DNA of 19,208 nt from JAGXSE01 sp040757295. Its GTDB lineage: Bacteria; Bacillota; PH28-bin88. The stretch is taken from assembly GCA_040757295.1 (NCBI GenBank), contig JBFLXH010000046.1:1-19208 (forward strand). The letters run 5' to 3'. Below are positions 7,450 through 13,596 of the stretch, in pieces; positions within the stretch are counted from its first letter, which is position 1; every line of letters begins with the position of its first letter. Below the pieces are notes generated by a model. That model was not told the DNA's origin. It worked only from the letters and a program-made list of their open reading frames with translations, and searched no databases. A program made the position numbers and the translations under genes.

Positions 7450-7499
7450 TTCCGTTTGATGTATTTTGTCTAAGTTTCCGTTTTGTCATATATTCCGTT
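7450..7499. repeat. Three TTCCGTT direct repeats
   Basis: TTCCGTT occurs at 7450-7456, 7476-7482 and 7493-7499 in the gene-free stretch between recD2 and the 41-codon gene. Spacings are 26 and 17 bases. This could be an operator for either flanking gene or chance. Confidence 0.35.
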
Positions 7500-7564
7500 G
7501 GACAGACTAGAAACTGTTAGTGTCAGCTTAAAAATCGATTTTTTTGTGGGAAGGTGAAAACAAA

Positions 7565-7690
7565 GTGGTAAAACTCCGGAAGACTACAGAAAAAGAAAAT
7601 CGCCGGTCAAAAGTTAAGCTAAAAGAGGTTCACCCGATTCGGCATCAGATCAAGATTATAGACCCGGAGCGGGGACCTGAGAACAAGTGA
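7565..7690 (+). CDS. Small basic 41-residue protein, function unknown
   Basis: A short gene starting GTG, with GGAAGGTGA seven bases upstream, and stopping at TGA 7688-7690, seven bases before a strong terminator. The product is highly charged, opening VVKLRKTTEKENRRSKVKLK and ending DPERGPENK. It has no membrane segment and no cysteines, and many lysine and arginine residues, so it may bind nucleic acid. I do not recognise the family. The RBS and terminator around an open frame of matching length are the only evidence that it is real. Confidence 0.55.
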   Translation: MVKLRKTTEKENRRSKVKLKEVHPIRHQIKIIDPERGPENK

Positions 7691-7696
7691 ATAAAA

Positions 7697-7731
7697 AAAG
7701 AGTCCTCCCCCAATTGGCGGAGGGCTCTTTT
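7697..7731. terminator. Bidirectional intrinsic terminator
   Basis: AAGAGTCCTCCCCC and GGCGGAGGGCTCTT pair around AATT. T-runs follow on both strands (TTTT on plus, seven T on minus). It ends the 41-codon gene and the convergent sigma/anti-sigma/YbjQ operon. Confidence 0.9.
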
Positions 7732-7805
7732 AATTTTGGCTGCCATAGAATATTAGGGGCGGGAGAGTCCTTGCCCGTTATCGAGAAGGCCTTCGCTTCC
7801 GGGGT

Positions 7806-8120
7806 TTACCTTAATTTTACTGCGGTGCCGTAAACCATTAGTTCGGCTGCCCCGGACATCACCTGGGAGGTGGTGAAACGGATATTAAGAATAGCATCAG
7901 CGCCAAGGGTTTCAGCTTGTTGAATCATCCGCTGGATGGCAACGGAGCGGGCCTCATCCAGCATTTGGGTATATTCCTTGATTTCGCCGCCGACCACATT
8001 TCGCAAGACTGCCATTACGTCTTTGCCCAGGTGTTTAGCCCTGATGGTGCTCCCCCGTACCATCCCCAGCACTTCGGCCACTTCTTTTCCATGAATCTGA
8101 TCAGTATTTACCAAGATCAT
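7806..8120 (-). CDS. YbjQ/UPF0145 family protein
   Basis: A 104-residue cytosolic protein of the YbjQ family. Family features are the opening MILVNTDQIHGK, the central KHLGKDVMAVLRNVVGGEI, and the closing GADAILNIRFTTS followed by A-A-E-L-M-V-Y-G-T-A-V. Related proteins form pentameric rings, and the family is listed as heavy-metal binding, but the function is unsettled. The ATG at 8120 has AAAGGAG eight bases upstream. A GTG at 8129 overlaps the RBS and is rejected. It overlaps the anti-sigma gene by about 20 bases, so it belongs to the same operon and may be linked to that stress response. Confidence 0.85.
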   Translation of the reverse strand: MILVNTDQIHGKEVAEVLGMVRGSTIRAKHLGKDVMAVLRNVVGGEIKEYTQMLDEARSVAIQRMIQQAETLGADAILNIRFTTSQVMSGAAELMVYGTAVKLR

Positions 8121-8547
8121 CCCGTTCACTCCTTTGTTCTTTTATTCTTTCTAGAATTAAACCTGCCAAAATCACGAAGAGCCCCAGCAACCCACCGCCG
8201 ATCCCCAGTTTAATAAACCAGGGGATGCCCAAATCGGTGAAAAACTTAAACAAGCCAAAGCCGATTAGACCAACAGCAGACGAAAGCAGCAGAGCCCCGC
8301 CGACAACTAAAAACAACAGCCGTTGCCTCACCTGATGCAACACCATTTTTTCTTCCGCACCACCTTGACCGGGCTGTTCCATTTGACCAAGAACCTGAGG
8401 ACTTAGCCTTAATTGGTTGACCAGCTTCCGGCAGTGTTCGCAGTCCTTTAAATGATAATTTATTTCCTGGCTGGTTTCAGGAGAAATTTCTCCATCCAAG
8501 TATGCAACCATTAAGTCCTTCACAACATGACACGTAAGTTGTCCCAT
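8101..8547 (-). CDS. Zinc-finger anti-sigma factor, membrane bound
   Basis: A 148-residue regulator with an N-terminal anti-sigma zinc-finger domain (C6, H32-x3-C36-x2-C39). A linker of about 35 residues and two transmembrane helices follow (about residues 77-98 and 107-130), ending in a charged cytosolic tail. It should hold the adjacent sigma factor inactive at the membrane until a signal arrives. The ATG at 8547 is preferred because AGGAGGG lies six bases upstream; an ATG at 8562 falls upstream of that RBS. It follows the sigma gene by about 20 bases. There is no large extracytoplasmic sensor domain, so the signal must be sensed by the short loop, the membrane part or a partner. Confidence 0.85.
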   Translation of the reverse strand: MGQLTCHVVKDLMVAYLDGEISPETSQEINYHLKDCEHCRKLVNQLRLSPQVLGQMEQPGQGGAEEKMVLHQVRQRLLFLVVGGALLLSSAVGLIGFGLFKFFTDLGIPWFIKLGIGGGLLGLFVILAGLILERIKEQRSERDDLGKY

Positions 8548-8568
8548 GGTTACCCTCCTCATGGCTTT

Positions 8569-9090
8569 CTAATCCCTAAAATTGTGTCTGAAGTTCAGCC
8601 GGGCTCGAAAGAGCAGGCTCTTTACCGCGCTGATTGAAAGGCCCATTACTGTGGCGACTTCGGCATAACTTAGTTGATGATAATCCCTTAGCAGCAACAC
8701 TGTTCTTTGATTTTCGGGCAACTTGGATAAAGTGTTCTGAATTTCTTGGGACAATTCCTTTTGCCGGTAATGCAAAACCGGATCTTCACCCCAATGTTCA
8801 GTTGGGTGCAGCAGTTGGTCGTCATAGGCAGTATCAAATTGGTTTCTATTGCGGGTGACATAGTCCAAGTACAGGTTTCTGGCTATTTTAAACAACCAGG
8901 AAGAAACATAATCAATTTTTTTGCCGGCAATAAGGGATCTGGTTGCCCGGTAAAAGACTTCTTGCGTCAGGTCCTTGGCCAGTTCCGGGTTGCCGCTGAG
9001 CCGCAGCAAATAAGCTTTAATTGCGGAAACATATTTGATATATATTTCCTCAAGATTTTCTTTCCCAGGTGATTCTTTTTGCTGCAACAC
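8569..9090 (-). CDS. ECF-type RNA polymerase sigma factor
   Basis: A group 4 sigma factor of about 173 residues. Region 2 contains the core-binding helix (AKDLTQEVFYRATRSL) and the WLFKIARNLYLDYV segment. Region 4 is the helix-turn-helix LPENQRTVLLLRDYHQLS plus YAEVATVMGLSISAVKS. The linker is short, with no region 3. The frame extends to GTG 9105, but GGAGGTGA falls inside that extension, so GTG 9090 (or TTG 9087) is the likely start. Upstream, on the same strand, GCAACTTTTTT near 9153-9163 resembles an ECF -35 element and could mean autoregulation. The anti-sigma partner follows directly. Confidence 0.9.
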   Translation of the reverse strand: MLQQKESPGKENLEEIYIKYVSAIKAYLLRLSGNPELAKDLTQEVFYRATRSLIAGKKIDYVSSWLFKIARNLYLDYVTRNRNQFDTAYDDQLLHPTEHWGEDPVLHYRQKELSQEIQNTLSKLPENQRTVLLLRDYHQLSYAEVATVMGLSISAVKSLLFRARLNFRHNFRD

Positions 9091-9275
9091 CGTCACCTCC
9101 GGCACAGCATCAGGCTAGCCTGCCCTTTCAATAATATAAACTCAACACTGTGAAAAAAGTTGCGGGAAAAAATAAAATTTCGTTTTTTCGCAGGGAAATT
9201 AGAGATGTTGATTGAATAAAAAAACCAGTCCCTTCAGGGATAATATGTGGTAAGTGTATGGAGGTTCGCAGCAAA

Positions 9276-9725
9276 ATGACAGCTTGGCAGCAGGAACTGA
9301 TTTCCCTATTTCGCACTTCGCCGGTAGCAAATTATTTCGGTATGACCCTGGAATTTGGCCTTACTGGCAATTCATTAGTATCTTTGCCTTATAATCCTAA
9401 CCTCAACCATGCCATGGGAGGGGTACATGGGGGAGTGGTTGCTACCCTGTTGGATTGTGCCGGGTGGTTTGCCTGTGCCGCCAGGCATGAAGGAATATGG
9501 ATCGCTACCTCAGAGTTCAAAGTAAACTTGCTGGAGCCGGCCGTTGGCCGCGACTTAAGAGCAGAAGGCCGGCTGGTTCGGGGTGGCCGGCGATTGGATG
9601 TGGCGGAAATGAATGTCACCGATCAGGAAGGGAAACTCTATGCAGTAGGGCTTGGTACTTTTGTAGTCCGTGAAGACCTCCCGTTTAGAATGGACTCCAG
9701 GCAGGGGTTGGGCTATTTTAAATGA
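9276..9725 (+). CDS. PaaI-like hotdog thioesterase
   Basis: A small acyl-CoA thioesterase-fold protein of 149-155 residues. The hotdog domain spans nearly the whole length, with the family signature NHAMGGVHGGVVATLLDCAG around the active-site region, followed by T-S-E-F-K-V-N-L-L-E-P and the strand RGGRRLDVAEMNVTD. The aspartate in LLDCAG is the usual catalytic acid. GGAGG at 9260-9264 is 11 bases before the ATG at 9276; the in-frame ATG at 9258 overlaps that RBS and is less likely. It converges on and slightly overlaps the HIT-like gene. The substrate is unknown. Confidence 0.85.
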   Translation: MTAWQQELISLFRTSPVANYFGMTLEFGLTGNSLVSLPYNPNLNHAMGGVHGGVVATLLDCAGWFACAARHEGIWIATSEFKVNLLEPAVGRDLRAEGRLVRGGRRLDVAEMNVTDQEGKLYAVGLGTFVVREDLPFRMDSRQGLGYFK

Positions 9726-9988
9726 GGCCTTGGCTCCAGTAGGAATGGCCGCAGGTGAATGTGGTAATGATCTGGGATTTTTCGCATCTTTTCGTCGACA
9801 TAACCGCTGCCGAACAGCTTCCGTAATTTGGCGATCATGTGCTCTCTTTCCTCTGGGGTAGGGTGAGGGGTATGGCGTTTCAATACTGCCATGGGTACTC
9901 GGCAGATTTTACAGTCAGCGATCCAGCAAAGATCATCTTCGTAGTGCCAGTGGGTGATCCGTTCTGCTTGACATAGTTCACAGGTCAT
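9713..9988 (-). CDS. Compact HIT-like protein with zinc-type cysteines
   Basis: A 91-residue protein with an N-terminal C3-x2-C6 pair, the YEDDLCW segment, a C26-x2-C29 pair, then VPMAVLKRHTPHPTPEERE and a closing DHYHIHLRP. The HYHIH core fits the HIT-family H-x-H-x-H nucleotide-binding motif, and YEDD plus the K-x-H loop echo the N-terminal half of HIT proteins. It is shorter than usual (110-140), so some strands are missing, and the histidine motif is near the C-terminus. The start is ATG 9988 with GGTGGAAAC upstream, a weak RBS. Its 3' end overlaps the thioesterase gene by 13 bases. A nucleotide hydrolase role is inference. Confidence 0.65.
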   Translation of the reverse strand: MTCELCQAERITHWHYEDDLCWIADCKICRVPMAVLKRHTPHPTPEEREHMIAKLRKLFGSGYVDEKMRKIPDHYHIHLRPFLLEPRPHLK

Positions 9989-10069
9989 GTTTCCACCCCA
10001 TTATTCCTTAATAATAAAATCTTACCACCATCACAAGTTGTTTGCTATGTTTTTAGTTGTTTTACCGCT

Positions 10070-10201
10070 CTGTTAGTTGAGTTGGTGGAACTTCTTGGCA
10101 TGACCGAAGAGGATATCCGCCGGGACTTCAGTGTCCTGCGCCACTGCGAGCTCCTGCGAGCTTCCCGGGAGGGAGATAAGGTTTATTTGATTCCCTGCTA
10201 A
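10070..10201 (+). pseudogene. Remnant of an ArsR-like HTH regulator
   Basis: An open stretch of 43 codons ending in TAA reads like the recognition helix and wing of an ArsR-family repressor: LVELLGMTEEDIRRDFSVL would be LVEL...ISRDLKVL in intact relatives, followed by LRASREGDKVYLIPC. No start codon with an RBS is present, and the N-terminal half is missing, so it is most likely a fragment. Identification rests on pattern memory only. Confidence 0.4.
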
Positions 10202-10244
10202 CCTGTACCTAGCCAATGCCATTTCCCCCAATATGACATTATTC

Positions 10245-10262
10245 GCCCGGAAAAAACCGGGC
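10245..10262. terminator. GC hairpin with A6 loop
   Basis: GCCCGG and CCGGGC pair perfectly around six A. Only a weak T-rich stretch follows, so termination is possible but unproven. Confidence 0.35.
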
Positions 10263-10336
10263 ATTTATCTGGGCCGAATTTAGCTGCCCCGGTGTTATTG
10301 TAAATACTTTGTTACTATATCAGGTATTCAGAATTC

Positions 10337-10371
10337 AGACCCCCACGCCGCTTATCGCGGCACCATCAGAG
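10337..10371. repeat. 35-bp GC-rich dispersed repeat, copy 2
   Basis: Second copy of the repeat at 26-60, in the same orientation and of the same length. Confidence 0.7.
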
Positions 10372-10478
10372 GGATGAAAAAATATGACAAGCTATTTTCA
10401 GGGCAGAATACTTCGAGACGTTCAACTGGGTCTTGGCTTTTTGCGGGGGATTGTTTCCCTCGCTCGTGCTTAGATTCG

Positions 10479-10518
10479 ACCAGTTCTTGGCTCCGGTTTA
10501 CCGGAGCCAAGAACTGGT
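10479..10518. repeat. Perfect long hairpin
   Basis: CCAGTTCTTGGCTCCGG (10480-10496) is the exact reverse complement of 10501-10517, with a TTTA loop; one further A-T pair extends it to 18 bp. There is no T-run, so it is not an obvious terminator. It could be a small palindromic mobile element or the end of one. Confidence 0.8.
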
Positions 10519-10542
10519 TAATCCCATAGGGGGCCAGTTAAT

Positions 10543-10613
10543 ACAGAGGCGTAGCCGCTCTTTTATCCCGCCGCTTTAAAGAAGCGTAGGCTTAAGAGCG
10601 GGTAGCCATCTGT
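10543..10613. other. Imperfect long foldback
   Basis: GTAGCCGCTCTT pairs imperfectly with AAGAGCGGGTAGCC, around an inner CGCTT/AAGCG hairpin. It could be a structured RNA or a decayed palindromic element; no known RNA family is recognised. Confidence 0.35.
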
Positions 10614-10635
10614 GATAAACCGTTCTTTCGTTCTG

Positions 10636-10656
10636 TCCTCTGACTTCTGACTCCTG
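10636..10656. repeat. CTGACTCCTG microrepeat, copy 2
   Basis: TCCTCTGACTTCTGACTCCTG. It ends exactly where repeat family 2 copy A begins. Confidence 0.65.
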
Positions 10657-10766
10657 TTATAATGAGCAAGGCCACTAATTATTCATTGATTTGCCGTGGC
10701 CTCAAAGCGAATTTCATACTCGGCTTCATTGACTGCAATCAAATTTTATTCCTCGCCGAGTATATT
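10656..10766 (-). repeat. Repeat family 2, copy A (two stem-loops)
   Basis: The reverse complement aligns to 11905-12014 over 110 bases with about 15 differences and one gap. It contains two inverted repeats: ATACTCGGC/GCCGAGTAT and GGCCAC/GTGGCC. It lies left of the EamA gene, inverted relative to copy B. Confidence 0.88.
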
Positions 10767-10781
10767 TTCGCCGGTTCTCTC

Positions 10782-10806
10782 ATTCTGCCTCCTGACTCCT
10801 GGGTAG
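10782..10806. repeat. CTGACTCCTG microrepeat, copy 3
   Basis: ATTCTGCCTCCTGACTCCTG and then GGTAG, close to the CTGAGTAG that ends copy 1. It lies 15 bases inside repeat copy A, so microrepeats flank that copy on both sides. Confidence 0.6.
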
Positions 10807-10919
10807 TTACTTTGTCTGTACTTATTTCAGTTTAAGGAAGTTTGTGCTAATCTTGAATTGTTATGTGTCAACATTCCTGGACTCTCGCGAATAATAAACG
10901 AAAAGAGGCTGTATTAAAA

Positions 10920-11825
10920 ATGATCGCAGCAGCAAGGGGCGTATCCAATTCGGAGTATGGAAGGAGTATGTTTCTTCTTGTCATTACGGCGCTGATGTGG
11001 AGCATGGGAGGCATGCTGATTAAATGGGTTGATTGGCACCCGATTGCAATTGCCGGCATGCGCAGCGCTATTGCGTCAGTTGTTCTTATTGCTATCTGCC
11101 GCCGGCCGCGTTTTACCTGGTCTTTTGCCCAAATAGGCGGAGCCGTTTCCTGTGCTGCAACTTTAATCCTATTTGTGATGGCCACCAAGATGAGCACTGC
11201 TGCTAATGCAGTTCTTTTGCAGTATTCTGCTCCCATTTATGTGGCTTTGTTTGCGGTCTGGTTTTTAGGCGAAAGAACGACCCGCCTTGACTGGATCACT
11301 ATCCTGGCTGTTATGCTTGGCATGGTAATGTTCTTTCTTGATGACCTAAGGCCTGGCTATTTCTGGGGAAATATCCTGGCTATTTTAAGCGGAATAAGCT
11401 TTGCTGCTCTGGTGATGTTTATGCGGAAGCAGAAGGACGGGTCGCCTGTGGAGACGGTAATCCTAGGGAACATCCTGACCGCATTACTTGCCCTGCCATT
11501 TATGTTTGGGTCGGCCCCCAGCGCTGCGGGTTGGGCTGGTCTTGGTCTTTTAGGGGTGTTCCAGTTAGGGCTTCCTTATGTGCTGTACTCTCGGGCCATC
11601 AAGCATGTCAAGGCACTGGAGGCTACTTTAATCCCTGTTATTGAACCAATAATGAATCCCATCTGGGTCTTTATTGCAATAGGTGAAGTGCCTGGGCCGT
11701 GGGCCCTGCTGGGAGGAGCTATTGTGCTGGTTTCGGTTACTGCCCGCTGCCTCTTGAGCCTTGGCCGAGCTAAAGCTGCTGCCGAGACAGGGCACCTGGC
11801 TCAGGAGCAGTGTGGTGTAAGTTAG
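10920..11825 (+). CDS. EamA-family (DMT) permease
   Basis: An integral membrane transporter of the drug/metabolite superfamily, about 301 residues with ten predicted helices in two EamA repeats. The first repeat starts at LLVITALMWSMGGMLIKW and ends near LGERTTRLDWITILAVMLG. The second starts at YFWGNILAILSGISFAALV and ends near PIMNPIWVFIAIGE. The second half carries the usual ALEATLIPVIEP helix. The substrate is unknown. The chosen ATG (10920) has GAGG 11 bases upstream; an earlier ATG at 10863 has no RBS. It is a single gene enclosed by inverted copies of repeat family 2, so it may have been moved as a unit. Confidence 0.88.
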   Translation: MIAAARGVSNSEYGRSMFLLVITALMWSMGGMLIKWVDWHPIAIAGMRSAIASVVLIAICRRPRFTWSFAQIGGAVSCAATLILFVMATKMSTAANAVLLQYSAPIYVALFAVWFLGERTTRLDWITILAVMLGMVMFFLDDLRPGYFWGNILAILSGISFAALVMFMRKQKDGSPVETVILGNILTALLALPFMFGSAPSAAGWAGLGLLGVFQLGLPYVLYSRAIKHVKALEATLIPVIEPIMNPIWVFIAIGEVPGPWALLGGAIVLVSVTARCLLSLGRAKAAAETGHLAQEQCGVS

Positions 11826-11904
11826 AATTTATGCCGGCAAGATCTTATAAGGGGCAGGTTTCCCTTTGGAAAAATCAATATTCTTGGACCACCAGAAGTG
11901 AAAT

Positions 11905-12014
11905 AATATACTCGGCAAGGGATAAAATTGCATTATCCTAATGAAGCCGAGTATGAAATTCGCTTTAAGGCCACGGTAAATCAATGAATAATTAGTGGCC
12001 TCGCTCATTATAAC
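11905..12014 (+). repeat. Repeat family 2, copy B (two stem-loops)
   Basis: The inverted partner of copy A, keeping both stem-loops. It ends four bases before the AGGAGG preceding the dead hutU start, so it occupies the region where the hut promoter should be. Confidence 0.88.
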
Positions 12015-12031
12015 TGACAGGAGGCGAAAAA

Positions 12032-12740
12032 ATGAAGCGAAGTATTAAGGCTCCTAGGGTACAGCCTTGAACTGCAAGGGCTGGATTCAGGAAGCCGCTC
12101 TGCGGATGTTGATGAATAACCTGGACCCGGAAGTAGGGGAGGATCCGGATAACTTAATTGTTTACGGCGGCTCCGGTAAGGCTGCCCGGAGCTAGGAGTG
12201 CTATGAAGCCCTTGTCAAAACCTTAACAGAACTGGGCAATGATGAAACAATGCTGGTCCAATCAGGCAAACCGGTGGGGGTCTTTAAGAGCCATCCTGAT
12301 GCCCCTAGGGTGCTGATTGCCAACTCCAACCTGGTCCCCCGCTGGGCTACCTGGGAATACTTCTGGGAATTGGAGAAAAAAGGCCTGATCATGTTCGGCC
12401 AGATGACTGCCGGCAGCTGGATCTATATTGGCAGCCAGGGCATTATTCAGGGCACCTATGAAACTTTAACGGAACTGGCCAGGCAGCATTTTAACGGCAG
12501 CCTGGCAGGCAAGTGGGTGTTAACCGGCGGGATGGGCGGTATGGGGGGGTGCTCAGCCCCTGGCAGTTACCATGAATGGCGGGGTTTGCCTCGACGTGGA
12601 AGTTGACCGGACTCGGGTTGAACGGCGCAACAGACAGAAGTTTTGTGATGAAATGACCGAAAGCCTTGATGAGGCTGTCAAAATGGTTCAGGAAGCGGCA
12701 GCTGCCCGGAAGCCATTATCGGTGAGCCTTGTAGCTTCTG
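12032..12740 (+). pseudogene. hutU: Urocanate hydratase, truncated and frameshifted
   Basis: The remains of urocanate hydratase, the second step of histidine degradation. The start is intact (AGGAGG, then ATGAAGCGAAGT), giving MKRSIKAPR. A lost G near 12058 shifts the frame; the next frame reads TALNCKGWIQEAALRMLMNN. A TAG at 12193-12195 replaces the tryptophan codon in RSWECY. A run of seven G at about 12545 shifts the frame again inside GGMGGMGG; the right frame resumes with AQPLAVTMNGGVCLDVEVD. Similarity stops near KPLSVSL (about 12738), so roughly 300 C-terminal residues, with much of the active site, are deleted. At least four lesions make sequencing error unlikely. No repair of function is plausible. 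Confidence 0.9.
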
Positions 12741-12799
12741 GGAGGCGCCTAATTACACCTACTTATGTTATCATTTCTTGCAATGGGAGGCTGAGGACT

Positions 12800-13414
12800 G
12801 TGACACTCACAGAAATGAAGGTTGCAGATTTTTTACAGGAACTTGCCTCGGATTCGCCGGCGCCAGGCGGCGGGAGCGTTGCTGCCCTAGCCGGTTCTCT
12901 GGGGGCGGCCTTGGCAGAGATGGTGGCCCGGCTGACAAAGGACTCGCCTGAACAGACTCAGGAGATCGTTGCCAAAGCCCAAGCCTTGAGGGCGAGGCTG
13001 GCTGCGGCTGTGCAAGAGGATACGGAAGCCTTTAACAAGGTAATGGCTGCATTTAAAATGCCGAAAGCCACGCCCGAGGAAAAGGCCGCCCGCACTGAGG
13101 CCATCCAGAGGGCCTTCCGCGGGGCGGTGGAGGTTCCTCTTGCAGTAATGGAAGGATGCCTGGATACCTTGCGCCTGGCTAAAACCGTCGTGGATACAGG
13201 GAACCCCAATGCCCTGTCGGATGCCGGGGTGGCCGGCCTGGTTGCCCAGACCGGTGTAAGAGGCGCTTATTACAACGTTTTGATTAACCTGCCTTCCATA
13301 AAGGATGCGGTCTATGTTGAAGAGGTCCGGGCCAAGATAGCCCATCTGGTGCAGGAAACCGAAGGATTGGCTGCTGGTATCCACCAATCTGTTGTGGAGA
13401 GGTTATCCAACTAG
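12800..13414 (+). CDS. fchA: Formiminotetrahydrofolate cyclodeaminase
   Basis: Converts 5-formimino-tetrahydrofolate to methenyl-tetrahydrofolate and ammonia, in the cytosol. It is the stand-alone cyclodeaminase form (204 residues), without the formiminotransferase domain of vertebrate FTCD. Conserved opening VADFLQELASDSPAPGGGSV followed by A-A-L-A-G-S-L-G-A-A-L, the central AVQEDTEAFNKVMAAFKMPK, and the closing NPNALSDAGVAG and AYYNVLINLPSI. The start is GTG 12800, with GGGAGG nine bases upstream. The frame is open back to 12572 only because the hutU fragment happens to be in phase, so a longer prediction is a false fusion. The product is probably functional, feeding one-carbon units from histidine or purine breakdown. 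Confidence 0.93.
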   Translation: MTLTEMKVADFLQELASDSPAPGGGSVAALAGSLGAALAEMVARLTKDSPEQTQEIVAKAQALRARLAAAVQEDTEAFNKVMAAFKMPKATPEEKAARTEAIQRAFRGAVEVPLAVMEGCLDTLRLAKTVVDTGNPNALSDAGVAGLVAQTGVRGAYYNVLINLPSIKDAVYVEEVRAKIAHLVQETEGLAAGIHQSVVERLSN

Positions 13415-13434
13415 AGCCATTTATTTTTTGTCAG

Positions 13435-13470
13435 GAGATTAAGCCGATTTTGGCTTAGTCTCTTTTTTTT
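13435..13470 (+). terminator. Terminator of the cyclodeaminase gene
   Basis: GAGATTAAGCC pairs with GGCTTAGTCTC around GATTTT, followed by eight T. It is a strong intrinsic terminator 20 bases past the stop. Confidence 0.9.
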
Positions 13471-13596
13471 CTCGGGGACCGGGCTACACCAGGCAGCCTG
13501 AATTTAAAGCGCAGGCAGGATAATAGAGGTTGTTAACGAAATGGTTCCTAAGGAGGAAATCAGGCTTCTGGAAATGGCATAAGGAGGGGAAAAGGC

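Larger units (their letters stand above)
9989..10919. other. Accessory stretch without an intact gene
   Basis: About 0.9 kb with no complete gene. In order it holds an HTH-protein remnant (10070-10201), a GCCCGG-A6-CCGGGC hairpin (10245-10262), the second 35-bp repeat (10337-10371), a perfect 17- to 18-bp hairpin (10479-10518), a longer imperfect foldback (10543-10613), two microrepeat tracts and repeat family 2 copy A (10656-10766). The mix suggests repeated insertion and decay. Confidence 0.7.

Noticed and set aside
10073..10264. 63-codon minus-strand frame in the gene-poor region
   Set aside because: It is antisense to the HTH remnant, whose plus-strand reading is more protein-like; no RBS.
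10656..10766. Short protein-like reading through repeat family 2 (EAEYEIRFEATANQ then stop)
   Set aside because: The frame has no start, and the two copies differ by amino-acid-changing substitutions, so the conservation looks nucleotide-level.
10868..11236. 122-codon open frame on the minus strand
   Set aside because: It is antisense to the EamA gene, with no family similarity recognised.
12887..13387. 166-codon open frame on the minus strand
   Set aside because: It is antisense to the well-supported cyclodeaminase gene; its composition is the mirror of that gene, and it has no RBS.
13541..13582. 13-codon open frame before yhaM (MVPKEEIRLLEMA)
   Set aside because: Its stop overlaps the yhaM RBS and it could be a leader peptide or gene debris, but there is too little to support a gene.
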